From Lysobacterales bacterium (GTDB lineage Bacteria; Pseudomonadota; Gammaproteobacteria; Xanthomonadales; Xanthomonadaceae), in NCBI GenBank assembly GCA_017302135.1, contig JAFLDZ010000025.1:1-52015 (forward strand): a DNA stretch of 52,015 nucleotides, read 5' to 3'. Positions within the stretch are counted from its first letter, which is position 1. Every line of letters starts with the position of its first letter. The notes beneath the pieces were generated by a model. That model worked only from the letters and a program-made list of their open reading frames with translations, was not told the DNA's origin and made no database searches. Shown here piece after piece: positions 43,174 through 51,160 of the stretch. The translations under genes were made by a program, and so were the position numbers.

Positions 43174-45048
43174 TTAACTGGCGCTGGCTGCGAAGCCCGC
43201 GATCAGCGCCTCGTTGTTGATCGCGGGCGAGTACAGATAGCCCTGCACCGCGACCACGCCGCAGTCGCGCAGGCACTGGGCCTGGGCTTCGGTTTCAACG
43301 CCTTCGCCGACCACATCGATGCCCAAGTCCTTCGCCAGGCCGACCAGCGCTTTGACGATGGCGAGGTCGGCGCGGTCCTGGGGCAGGCCGGCGGTGAAGC
43401 TGCGGTCGATCTTGATGGTGTCGATCGGCAGGTGCTTGAGATAGCCGAGCGAACAGAAGCCGGTGCCGAAATCGTCCAGCGCCACGTGCACGCCCAGTGC
43501 GCGCAGCCGGGCGAGGATTTTGGCGGCGGCGGCGGGGTCGCGCAGCAGCAGGGTTTCGGTGAGCTCCAGACACAGCCGCTCGGGCGGCAGTCCGGATTCG
43601 GCCAGTGCGCTGTCCACATCGGCGGCGAGGCAGGCCTCCTCGAACTGGCGTGCCGAGACGTTGACGCGCAGCATCGGCGCGACGCCGTCGCGCGCGGGCC
43701 AGCGCATCGCGGCGTTGCAGGCTTCGAGCAACACCCAGCGGCCGAGGCGGACGATCAGGCCGGAGCTTTCGGCCGCGTCGATGAACTCGCCTGCAGGCAC
43801 GAGGCGGCCATTGCTGTTGCGCCAGCGCAACAGCGCTTCGGCGCAACGCCAGTGGCCGTCGCGCAGATCGACCTCGGGCATGTAGTGCAGCAGCAGTTGA
43901 CCATCGGCGAACGCTTCGCGCAGCGCCTGCTCGGTGCGCATGCGCGCGAGCAGGCTGCGGTGACGGTCCGCATTGAATACCTTGCAACGACCCACGCCGT
44001 TCGCGCGCGCGCGCAGGCTGGCGTTTTCGGCGTTGCGCAGCAGCGCGTCGGCCGAAGGTGCGGCGAGATCGCGCGAGAACGCGATGCCGGCGGTCACCGT
44101 CGCCGGATAGCCGCTGGGCGACGCAGCAGCGGACTGCACCAGGTCGATGCAGCGTTCGGCCAGTTCCAGCGCTTCGACTTCGCGCAGATGACGGTGCGGA
44201 ATGATCGCGAACGCATCGTCGCGCACCCGCGCCAACGCGGCGTTGTCGGCGGTGATCTCGCGCAGATGCTCGGCGCAGTCGATCAGGAACCGGTGGAAGC
44301 CTTCGATGTCGAGCTGTTCGTTGCCGGCGGGCGGATCGATCTGCAGGTGGATCACCACAAGACCGGCGTCGTTGTCGTGCAGCGGGCGCAGCGCGGTGTG
44401 CGCGACTTCCAGCAGATGGTCGCGATTGGGAAGATTGGTCTGCGGGTCGTGGCGTTCGAGAAAGCGCAGCCGGGTCTCCATGTCGCGGCGCCGCGCGATT
44501 TCGTAGGCCACCGCGACATAGTCGCCAAGGCTGCCGGCGAAGGCATGGTCTTCGGGCGTCCACACCCGGGCGCTGCCGACATGTTCGTTGCAGATCACGC
44601 CGAGCAGATCGCCTTCCGCGCGCACCGGCGCGTCGAGCAGCGATTGGATCGCATGCCGGCGCAGATACGCGCCCAGCGCTTCCTGCGACGCGGAGACGGT
44701 GCTGTCGTTGCCGACATCGGCGATGTCGATGACACGCACCTCGTCGAGCTGGGTGCCGTATTCGGAGTCAAGCAGCAGGCTTTCGTCGAAACCCGGAGGA
44801 TTGTGCACGCCGCTGCTGTGGACGTAGGCATGCACGCAGTGCAATCGTTGGGCGGCGGCGTCCACGCGCCAGATGTTCACGCGCTCGACTTCGAGGGTGT
44901 CGGCGGCGACTTCGCAGATCTCTGCGATCGCGGTATCGAAGGTGCAGTCCTCGTGCCATACGCGCCGGCCCAATGCGACCAGGGCATGATTGTGGCGCCG
45001 TGCGCGTGCGCCGCGCTCCTGCTGTTTCGAGCTTGCTGCACTCGCCAT
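43174..45048 (-). CDS. GAF-GGDEF(degenerate)-EAL cyclic-di-GMP phosphodiesterase
   Basis: About 624 residues from ATG 45048 (an ATG one codon earlier follows directly on a G-rich ribosome site with GGAGG). An N-terminal GAF domain (about 20-190) senses an unknown ligand. The GGDEF domain (about 195-355) is degenerate: the signature reads RVRDDAFAII instead of RxGGDEF, so diguanylate cyclase activity is not expected. The EAL domain (about 365-615) keeps all metal and catalytic parts: EALLRW, NVSARQF, ELTETLLL, DDFGTGFCSL, IKIDRSF and GEGVET. It should hydrolyse cyclic-di-GMP, linking it to motility, surface adhesion or biofilm. The next gene in the same direction upstream is a large surface protein gene, 178 bases away, with a hairpin between. 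Confidence 0.92.
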   Translation of the reverse strand: MASAASSKQQERGARARRHNHALVALGRRVWHEDCTFDTAIAEICEVAADTLEVERVNIWRVDAAAQRLHCVHAYVHSSGVHNPPGFDESLLLDSEYGTQLDEVRVIDIADVGNDSTVSASQEALGAYLRRHAIQSLLDAPVRAEGDLLGVICNEHVGSARVWTPEDHAFAGSLGDYVAVAYEIARRRDMETRLRFLERHDPQTNLPNRDHLLEVAHTALRPLHDNDAGLVVIHLQIDPPAGNEQLDIEGFHRFLIDCAEHLREITADNAALARVRDDAFAIIPHRHLREVEALELAERCIDLVQSAAASPSGYPATVTAGIAFSRDLAAPSADALLRNAENASLRARANGVGRCKVFNADRHRSLLARMRTEQALREAFADGQLLLHYMPEVDLRDGHWRCAEALLRWRNSNGRLVPAGEFIDAAESSGLIVRLGRWVLLEACNAAMRWPARDGVAPMLRVNVSARQFEEACLAADVDSALAESGLPPERLCLELTETLLLRDPAAAAKILARLRALGVHVALDDFGTGFCSLGYLKHLPIDTIKIDRSFTAGLPQDRADLAIVKALVGLAKDLGIDVVGEGVETEAQAQCLRDCGVVAVQGYLYSPAINNEALIAGFAASAS

Positions 45049-45080
45049 CATCCCCCCTCCCCCCCAACCATCGCGAAAAG

Positions 45081-45109
45081 CCTGCGATCGTCGAAAGCGC
45101 GATCGCAGG
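45081..45109. promoter_or_regulatory. 10-bp perfect dyad upstream of the EAL gene
   Basis: CCTGCGATCG (45081-45090) and CGATCGCAGG (45100-45109) are separated by nine bases, 33 bases upstream of the EAL start codon. No T-run follows on the minus strand, so an operator or 5'-leader hairpin fits better than a terminator for the DUF11 gene upstream. Confidence 0.45.
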
Positions 45110-45226
45110 GTTTCATGGACCGTGTCGCGGAACACAGGAAGGACGGCCCCAACGTCTTCCCGCGAGCTCAGTCTAGCTCCATTCGGGCGGGCTGCGGGTC
45201 GGTTGCGCGGGGTCGGTTCCGCGCGA

Positions 45227-47842
45227 TCAATTCACCGTGCAGGTCAACGTAAAGGTCACCGAACTGCTGGCGGGCAGGGTGGGAATGGCGATACCGCCGG
45301 ACTGCAACGCGGTCACCAATGCCGGGCCAGTGGTCGCGGGGCACACTGCGCCACCGGTGACGCCGCCACAAGTGGCGGTGGTGCAGGTCAGCCCGGTCGG
45401 CGCAGGGTCGGCCAGCACCGAGCCGTCGGCGGCATCCGGACCGAGATTGCTGACCGTGAGGACGTAGTTGATGGTGGTGCCGGAAACCACGGTGTCCGCC
45501 CCCTGATCGACCTCGCCGTTCACGCCCGGCGTATTGGTCTTGGTCAGACGCAGGTCGGCCAGGGTGTTCCGTGTGTTGCTGAGCGTGCAGGTCAGATCGT
45601 CGCCCGCCACCGCGGTGACGGTGAAACTGGTGCCGCTGCCGCTGGGCGTCTGCCCGCCGCCGAGTGCGTTGGTGCAGGCGTAGGTGGTCGCGTAATTCGT
45701 CAACAGCGCGCCGGCCGCACCTGCTTCGCTGAGCGTGTAGACCGCACCGAGCGCACCGGGGCTCAGCGTCGCGATGCCGTTCGCGGTGGCGCCGGCGCCC
45801 GTGGTGGTCACCGTTGCTGGACCGCCCGTGCCGGCGATGGTGAGCGCGAACTGGTCGGTCGCGACGAAACGGCCGGTCGGCAGGTTTTTCTGCAGACGCA
45901 GGATCGGCAATTTCGTATTGGTGAAGGTGCAGGTGAAGCTGACGCTGGCGCCGATTTCCGCACCCGTGAGAGTGTAGGTGGAACCGGTCAGACTGCCGAC
46001 GGTGGTACCGGCCGCGTTGACGCAGGTCGCGCCGGTCAGCTCCCAGCCGGCAGGCAAGGTGTCTTCGTTGATCGTCACCGCCGTGGTCGGCGAAACGATG
46101 GTGTAGGCCAGCGTCGCGGTGCTGGCGGTATCGCCATCGACCTGGGTCGGCGTGTTCACGACCGTGGTGGTGACCGTGCCGGTGGCCTGCCCGGTGTTGG
46201 TCAACGCGTAACCGAAGGCGCCGCCGACGCCGCCGAGCGTGGTCTTGCGCAGCAGCAGTTTGCGCGACACGGTGAACTGGTAATCCTCGACTTCGCCGCT
46301 CTGCACCGTGCCGGCGGGCGTGGAGCAATTGTCGAGCGCGGTGTTGTTGGTGCAGACCCGGAAACGCGCGAAGGTCGGGCCGATGACCGCAGTGATCGGC
46401 ACCGCAATATTGAGATTGGTCACGCCGACCGCGACCGCCTGATTGGTGACCATCTGCTCGCCGGCATCGCTGAAATCGCCGTCGGCGTTCCAGTCGAACC
46501 AGACGTTGAGGAAACCGCTGCCGTTCTGGATGCTGGTCGGCACGATGGTGGTTTCGCCGGTGGGCAGCAGCGGCGTGAGGGTCACACCGTCCTCATCGTC
46601 GGTGTTGTCGACGTCGTCGCCGGTGGCGGTGGCGTTGTTGAGCAGGCTGGCGTCGGCATCGACCGTGGCGCCCATGCGGATGCCGCCGAGCGTGTGGGTG
46701 GAATTGCCGTAGGAAATCGGCGCATCGCCGACATCGGCGTTGTCCGATTCGAGCAGGAAGGACGCGTTGGTCGCGCCATAGGCGAGGGTTGCCGCCGCGC
46801 CGGCCATCTGCAGCGTGTAGAGGCTGGCCGGGGTTGCGCCGCCGTTACGGAAATAAGCGCCGCCGGTGAAACCGTTCGGCTCGTTGATGATGTTGCCATT
46901 GGGCGTGTCGTAGTTGCCGCCGGCATTGGTGACCGACAGCGTCGCCAACGCGACATGACCTGCTGGTGTGAGGAAACCTTCGGTGCTGGCATTCGCACCC
47001 GTCACCAGTTTGCCGTCGTCGGCTTCGTCGGGCGCTTGGCCGGCGTCGTAGGCCACTGGCGCCAGCGAGGAGTCCGCAGGCGTACCGGTGACGACCTGTG
47101 CGGTCGCAGTGGCGTTGCGCACGAAGCCGGTCACCGTCTGCTCGACGTTCTGGTACACCGAGGCGATCAACAGGGCCTCGTCGCCCGCATTGGACGACGC
47201 GACGGTATCCGGCAGCGTGATGGTGACCGTGCCCGAGGCTGCGCCGCCGAGCAGGGTGTTGATCTCGTTTTCGAACAGCACGATGTGGTAGCTGGCGACG
47301 CTGAAGAACGAGGTGCCGGCCGGCGAGCCGCTCGGCGAGGTGCTGATGGTGATGAAACGCGTGTCACCGCTGGGTGTACCGCCGATCACCAACGCGTTCT
47401 GCTTGTTGATGGTGCCGCCGGGGCCGGTGATGCGCGCGGTGAGCTGGTTGTTGCTGGTCGTCGCCGGTGGGGTGCCGATGCGCGGCTCGGGATAGTTGTC
47501 GCCCAGGCCGGTGCCGGCGACGTTGGCGCTGGTGCACAGGCCGCCGCTGACATCCGCGTTCGAGCAATGATCGCGCTCGAACGAAGGCCAGATGAACAGC
47601 ACGCGGTTCTTGCCGCTGGGGATATTGAAGCTGGCGATGGTGGGCGTGCCGGCGGCGCCAGCGCCCGTTGCAGTCGCGGTCTGGGTGTTGAGGTGCTGCA
47701 CCTGCGCGGCGTGCGCCGTCGCGATGCACGCGACGCAGACAATCGCAGCGGCCAATATCGCCCGCAGCGACCTTGCGGCGCGACGCCCGTCGCGCTGCGT
47801 CGATGCACGCGCGTTGTGAACCCACTTCCGACTCGCTGTCAT
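45227..47842 (-). CDS. Large exported protein with GEVED and C-terminal DUF11 domains (cluster member 1)
   Basis: 871 residues from ATG 47842 (other in-frame ATGs at 47848 and 47881). A long basic n-region and hydrophobic core end in TAHAAQ, a signal peptide. The N-terminal half (about 50-370) is a beta-rich, threonine/glycine-rich domain without a name. Residues about 375-525 contain VGDAPISYGNSTHTLGGIRM, WFDWNADGDFSDAGEQMV and SGEVEDYQF, the GEVED domain pattern. Then come two SpaA/prealbumin-like beta-sandwich repeats (about 535-765) and a C-terminal DUF11 domain (about 765-871) starting ADLRLTKTNTPGVNGEVDQG and ending TFTLTCTVN. It has no sortase or outer-membrane anchor signal, so its export and attachment route beyond the periplasm are unknown. 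The closest kin are the two genes to the right. Confidence 0.85.
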   Translation of the reverse strand: MTASRKWVHNARASTQRDGRRAARSLRAILAAAIVCVACIATAHAAQVQHLNTQTATATGAGAAGTPTIASFNIPSGKNRVLFIWPSFERDHCSNADVSGGLCTSANVAGTGLGDNYPEPRIGTPPATTSNNQLTARITGPGGTINKQNALVIGGTPSGDTRFITISTSPSGSPAGTSFFSVASYHIVLFENEINTLLGGAASGTVTITLPDTVASSNAGDEALLIASVYQNVEQTVTGFVRNATATAQVVTGTPADSSLAPVAYDAGQAPDEADDGKLVTGANASTEGFLTPAGHVALATLSVTNAGGNYDTPNGNIINEPNGFTGGAYFRNGGATPASLYTLQMAGAAATLAYGATNASFLLESDNADVGDAPISYGNSTHTLGGIRMGATVDADASLLNNATATGDDVDNTDDEDGVTLTPLLPTGETTIVPTSIQNGSGFLNVWFDWNADGDFSDAGEQMVTNQAVAVGVTNLNIAVPITAVIGPTFARFRVCTNNTALDNCSTPAGTVQSGEVEDYQFTVSRKLLLRKTTLGGVGGAFGYALTNTGQATGTVTTTVVNTPTQVDGDTASTATLAYTIVSPTTAVTINEDTLPAGWELTGATCVNAAGTTVGSLTGSTYTLTGAEIGASVSFTCTFTNTKLPILRLQKNLPTGRFVATDQFALTIAGTGGPATVTTTGAGATANGIATLSPGALGAVYTLSEAGAAGALLTNYATTYACTNALGGGQTPSGSGTSFTVTAVAGDDLTCTLSNTRNTLADLRLTKTNTPGVNGEVDQGADTVVSGTTINYVLTVSNLGPDAADGSVLADPAPTGLTCTTATCGGVTGGAVCPATTGPALVTALQSGGIAIPTLPASSSVTFTLTCTVN
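45510..45544. repeat. 35-bp direct repeat, copy 1 (shared with 48844-48878)
   Basis: An identical 35-base stretch (begins ACCTCGCCGTTCACGCCCGG) occurs inside the DUF11-coding part of two cluster genes. It encodes the TKTNTPGVNGEV segment. The identity at the DNA level suggests recent duplication or gene conversion. Confidence 0.8.
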
Positions 47843-47906
47843 GACCATCCCCGTCTTGCGTCTCGCTTCCCTGGCCGCCAACCCTCATCGGCACGTTACG
47901 CAAACA

Positions 47907-47934
47907 CGCGCTGTCATCCATCGATGACAGCGCG
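47907..47934. promoter_or_regulatory. Dyad CGCGCTGTCATC-CATC-GATGACAGCGCG
   Basis: A perfect 12-bp inverted repeat with a 4-base loop, 65 bases upstream of the start of DUF11 gene 1. It contains CTGTCA/TGACAG half-sites that recur in the dyad at 48021. It fits an operator; it could also be a hairpin in a leader transcript. Confidence 0.5.
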
Positions 47935-48020
47935 CATTGGTGATCCATCGCGCGCTGAAATGAGCCGGTGAACCAGTGGCTCCGCCGTGCAAGATAAGCG
48001 CGCGCGTCGTCGCGCTTGCA

Positions 48021-48036
48021 CTGTCACTAGTGACAG
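48021..48036. promoter_or_regulatory. 16-bp perfect palindrome CTGTCACTAGTGACAG
   Basis: An uninterrupted 16-base palindrome, 179 bases upstream of the start of DUF11 gene 1, carrying the same CTGTCA/TGACAG half-sites as the dyad at 47907-47934 but with shorter half-site spacing. Likely a transcription factor site; the factor is unknown. Confidence 0.5.
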
Positions 48037-48508
48037 GCTGGTTTTTTCAAGGGAAAAAGCCGCATTTCCGCATTGACGAGGCATCGGACTTGCGCGCGAT
48101 CGATTGCGGATAGAGCATGTCTATCGCATTGCATGCTTTCCGCCAACAACCGCTATCGCGCAGCGCCATCGGCCCGCATCGAACGATGCGAACGCTTCAC
48201 GCGAAGCCGCGCGCCATTTGCACGCGCATGCCGCCTGATCTACGGGAAAGCCCGCGCTTCTTGTCGAAACGGTATCTCCTGGCGACGCGATCGGGCGTTC
48301 GTATCGGGTGCCGGCCGCGCTGTTCGCTGCGCGAACGGATCGAGCCTGCGGACGATGCGTCGGCGACTTTCTCTTCGGTCGATGCGGCGCCTCCGATTCG
48401 CTTTCGCGATCGACGCATCGGACACATGGGAAACGCACGCTTCAGCGATGCGCGATGTCTTCGATCCGTACGACCGCGATGCGGCCGGCGATGCAGGGGC
48501 CGAAAACG

Positions 48509-48536
48509 ACACCGCCCGCAGCGATGCGGGCGGTGT
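48509..48536 (-). terminator. Terminator of DUF11 gene 2
   Basis: ACACCGCCCGC (48509-48519), loop AGCGAT, GCGGGCGGTGT (48526-48536), 27 bases after the stop. On the minus strand the stem is followed by CGTTTTC. Confidence 0.8.
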
Positions 48537-48563
48537 GTGGTCGTCTCGCAGGCGCCTGTGGGT

Positions 48564-50513
48564 TCAGGGCACGGTGCAGTTGAGCGTGATGGTGACCGAG
48601 GACCCGGAGGGCATGGTCGGCACGATGGTGCCAACGCCTTGCAAGGCCGCGACCAGCGCCGCGCCCGTCGCGGCGGGGCAGACCGCGCCGCCGATGGCGG
48701 CGCATGTGGCGGTGGGGCAATTCAAATTGGTGGGCAGCGGGTCGGTGATGAGCGTGTTGTTCGCCGGCTTCGGTCCATTGTTGGTGGCGACGATGCTGTA
48801 GGGCACGCTGGCGCCCGAGATCACCGTATCTGCGGCTTGGTCCACCTCGCCGTTCACGCCCGGCGTATTGGTCTTGGTGATGCGGACGTCCGCCTTGCAG
48901 GTGCGGCCGACATCGCTGCCGGGCGTGTCTGCGGCCGGCGCGATGGTCTGGGCCACGCCGTTGGAACCCGGCTGCGCACCATGGTTGGCGCCCCCGGACG
49001 GCGCATCGGCGGTGTTGGTGAGGCCGTTCGTACCGCCGGTCGCGGTGACCGCTGCCGCTGCGGTGGTGATCACCAGACCGCCGCCGCCGCCGCCGCCGCC
49101 GCCGTGTGCCGTCGTGCCGGGCACCCAGGCGTCGCCGCCGCGGCCACCGCTGGCGTTGATGGTCAGGGCAGCGGTCCAGGTGGTTGCGACCACCAGAACG
49201 CTGCCGCCGGCACCGCCGCCGCCGCCGGCATCGTTGCTCGGGTTGTCGGCACCCCTGCCGCCGCGCGCACTGATGGTGCCGCTACCGGTCACGGTCACTG
49301 CACGCGCCATCACGATGCCGCCACCGGCCGCACCGCTGCTCTGTTCGGGCAGGCTGTTGGCGTTGTTGTCGCCGGCACCGCCGCCGCCGCCCATCACCAG
49401 CCGGGCGACGCCCGCACCGAGGAAGCCGGTGCCGCCGAAGCCCCATTTCTTGTCGGTGAGGTTGCTGTAGTCGGCGAGAACGCCCGCGTAGCCGGCGCTG
49501 CGCCAACCGGCGCCGCCGCGACCACCCGCACCACCGTTGCCGCCACCGCCGCCGCCGCCGTTGTCGCTGGCGCCGTCCCAGAACGCGCCGCCGCCGCCGG
49601 CATTGCCGGGCGCGCCGCGTGCGAAGTCGCCCGTACTGACGGTACCGGTGGGATAACCGCCCCACGCCGCGCCGAGATCGGTGATGCCAGCGGTGGCGCC
49701 GGTGTTCGGATCGCGCTTGAGACTGACGAATCGCGGCGTGCCGGCGATGCCCTCGCCCTTCACCCCGTGACGGGTGTCGTCGTCCCAGCGGAAGCGCTCG
49801 ACGGCGTCGTTGGCGGAGCGGCTGCGGCCACCGCCGCCGCGGAAGCCCAGACCATCGACATTGATCGCCTGACCGTTGAAGTTCAGGGTGAACGCCGCAT
49901 CGAGCACCACGATGCCGCCGCTGTTGCCGTCCCAGTCGGCAGCGGTGACGGTGCCGCCGAGCGTGAGATTCGAATACTGCGGGACGCGGATGATCTGCAT
50001 GGTGCGGCGACCGGCGGTCGCGGTGGCATTGGCCTGCACGTAAGTGGCCGTCAGCGGCGAACCGGTGAGATTGAGCACGGCGTTGCTGGTGCCGGCACCG
50101 GCACGCACGAACTGGTAGCGCCCGGCGAGGCAGCTGCCGGCCGGATCGGTATAGCCGGATGCGGGTTCGCCGCCCGCACCGTCGCCGTAATTCAGGCCGT
50201 TGTTGGTGTTGATGTTCGCGCACTGCATCTGGATGACCAGCACCAGATCGCCTGCAGCCAGCGTTGCGGCAGCGCCGCGTTGGCCGCTGAGCGCGATCGT
50301 CGTGCTGCCGTTGTTGTAGGTGCCGGTGCCTGCGGTCCAGTAGGTATTGATCGTCCCGGAAACCGTGGCATCGCCATTGCTGCCCGGCAGGGCGCAGACC
50401 TGGGCGTTGGCAGCGCCCATACCCAGCACGACCACGGCACCGAAAGCGAAGGCCGTGAATGCCGCCTTGCGCAGTCGTGCCGCAGAAACACGGAGAGATG
50501 GATTGACGTGCAT
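48564..50513 (-). CDS. Exported glycine-rich protein with C-terminal DUF11 domain (cluster member 2)
   Basis: 649 residues from ATG 50513; an earlier ATG (50546) would place the signal peptide too far in. The signal peptide (about 1-37) ends GMGAANAQ. The N-terminal beta-rich part (about 38-230) has AAGDLVLVIQMQCANINTNN. The middle (about 230-535) is very glycine-rich with several runs of 6-9 glycines, one coded by (CCG)9 on the plus strand, and reads like a flexible extended or PE-PGRS-like shaft. The C-terminal DUF11 (about 540-649) starts ADVRITKTNTPGVNGEVDQA and ends TITLNCTVP. Four cysteines near the C-terminus line up with gene 1 (PTATCAAIGGAVCPA). It lies 38 bases after the stop of member 3, so the two are probably co-transcribed. 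The role is unknown; surface or matrix protein is a fair guess. Confidence 0.82.
   Translation of the reverse strand: MHVNPSLRVSAARLRKAAFTAFAFGAVVVLGMGAANAQVCALPGSNGDATVSGTINTYWTAGTGTYNNGSTTIALSGQRGAAATLAAGDLVLVIQMQCANINTNNGLNYGDGAGGEPASGYTDPAGSCLAGRYQFVRAGAGTSNAVLNLTGSPLTATYVQANATATAGRRTMQIIRVPQYSNLTLGGTVTAADWDGNSGGIVVLDAAFTLNFNGQAINVDGLGFRGGGGRSRSANDAVERFRWDDDTRHGVKGEGIAGTPRFVSLKRDPNTGATAGITDLGAAWGGYPTGTVSTGDFARGAPGNAGGGGAFWDGASDNGGGGGGGNGGAGGRGGAGWRSAGYAGVLADYSNLTDKKWGFGGTGFLGAGVARLVMGGGGGAGDNNANSLPEQSSGAAGGGIVMARAVTVTGSGTISARGGRGADNPSNDAGGGGGAGGSVLVVATTWTAALTINASGGRGGDAWVPGTTAHGGGGGGGGGLVITTAAAAVTATGGTNGLTNTADAPSGGANHGAQPGSNGVAQTIAPAADTPGSDVGRTCKADVRITKTNTPGVNGEVDQAADTVISGASVPYSIVATNNGPKPANNTLITDPLPTNLNCPTATCAAIGGAVCPAATGAALVAALQGVGTIVPTMPSGSSVTITLNCTVP
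48844..48878. repeat. 35-bp direct repeat, copy 2
   Basis: Identical to 45510-45544; see that entry. It lies in the DUF11 part of cluster gene 2. Confidence 0.8.
49078..49104. repeat. (CCG)9 microsatellite in DUF11 gene 2
   Basis: Nine uninterrupted CCG units code for a nine-glycine run. Gain or loss of units would keep the frame and change the linker length. Shorter CCG runs occur near 49549 and in member 3 near 51061. Confidence 0.85.
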
Positions 50514-50551
50514 GTACGGTGGATTCCTGAGGCTGACGGTAAACACGACGG

Positions 50552-51142
50552 CTACTGTACGGTGCAGCTGAAACTGAAGGTCACGGTGTTGCTGCCTGCC
50601 GTGGCCGGCAGCGTGCCGAGGGTGATGCCGGCGGTCAGGTTGGCCACGGTCAAAGGACCCGCCGGACAGGCGCCCACGGCAGCACTGGTGCAGGTGAGCA
50701 CGTTCGCGGGCGGGCAGGTCAGGCCGGCTGCGGGAGCATCCTGGATCACGGCATTGATCGCCGGGCCCGGGCCACTGTTGGTGACGACGACGCTGTAGGT
50801 GGTCTGGGCGCCGGACACCACGGTGTCGGCGGCCTGATCGTTCGGGCCGGACAGCGGCGTGTTGGTCTTGGTGATGCTCAGATCCGCGAGGTTGGACACG
50901 TTGCAGATCGGCACATTCGCCAGCGATGGCGCCGTCGCGGCGTTGCCGGTGTTGCCCCGGGTCGCTCCATTGGGAAGAAACTCGCTCAGCGCACTGGAGT
51001 TCGTGGTGCCGTTGACACCGCCGGCGATGGTGCCGGTACCGGCCGGGGAAGCGATGAATCCACCGCCGCCGCCGCCGCCCGGGCCTTCGGATTCGACCAC
51101 GGTGATCAGCTGGTTGCCGCCCTGGCCGCCGCTGGCCGCGAA
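50552..51142 (-). CDS. 3' part of DUF11 gene (cluster member 3), 5' end lost at the junction
   Basis: About 196 residues. The part next to the junction is glycine-rich (AASGGQGGNQLITVVESEGP, then seven glycines and FIASPAGTG) and lines up with the late glycine-rich portion of member 2 (INASGGRGGDAW). A DUF11 domain follows (ADLSITKTNTPLSGPNDQAA ... VTFSFSCTVQ). The frame continues upstream into an unrelated flavin reductase, so the real N-terminus, signal peptide and start are missing from the window. The exact edge is uncertain by about ten bases. By comparison with member 2 the intact protein would be several hundred residues long. Confidence 0.75.
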   Translation of the reverse strand, partial: FAASGGQGGNQLITVVESEGPGGGGGGGFIASPAGTGTIAGGVNGTTNSSALSEFLPNGATRGNTGNAATAPSLANVPICNVSNLADLSITKTNTPLSGPNDQAADTVVSGAQTTYSVVVTNSGPGPAINAVIQDAPAAGLTCPPANVLTCTSAAVGACPAGPLTVANLTAGITLGTLPATAGSNTVTFSFSCTVQ

Positions 51143-51160
51143 GCTCAGCGCGCCGGCGCC
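51138..51160. other. Probable chimeric junction
   Basis: To the left the minus-strand frame reads glycine-rich DUF11-cluster protein. To the right it reads the last part of a flavin reductase (HTILIGRVRAIRQTPGAGAL), which stops ten or so residues before the usual family end. The two share the local residues GAGALSFAASGG. Right of this point gene content and codon choice fit an alphaproteobacterium. Confidence 0.7.

Larger units (their letters stand above)
47843..48563. promoter_or_regulatory. 721-base region upstream of DUF11 gene 1 and downstream of DUF11 gene 2
   Basis: It contains two palindromes with TGTCA/TGACA half-sites (47907-47934 and 48021-48036) and the terminator of the next gene (48509-48536). 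Open frames here lack coding character; between about 48060 and 48500 I see no gene, RNA or repeat. The long leader suggests that gene 1 is separately regulated. Confidence 0.5.

Noticed and set aside
48060..48500. Possible small genes in the gap between DUF11 genes 1 and 2
   Set aside because: The candidate frames on both strands are Arg/Ser/Ala-rich with no ribosome site or recognised motif.
44990..50798. Very long plus-strand frames opposite the EAL and DUF11 genes
   Set aside because: Arg/Gly/Ala-rich, no motifs. The minus-strand frames carry signal peptides and recognised domains.
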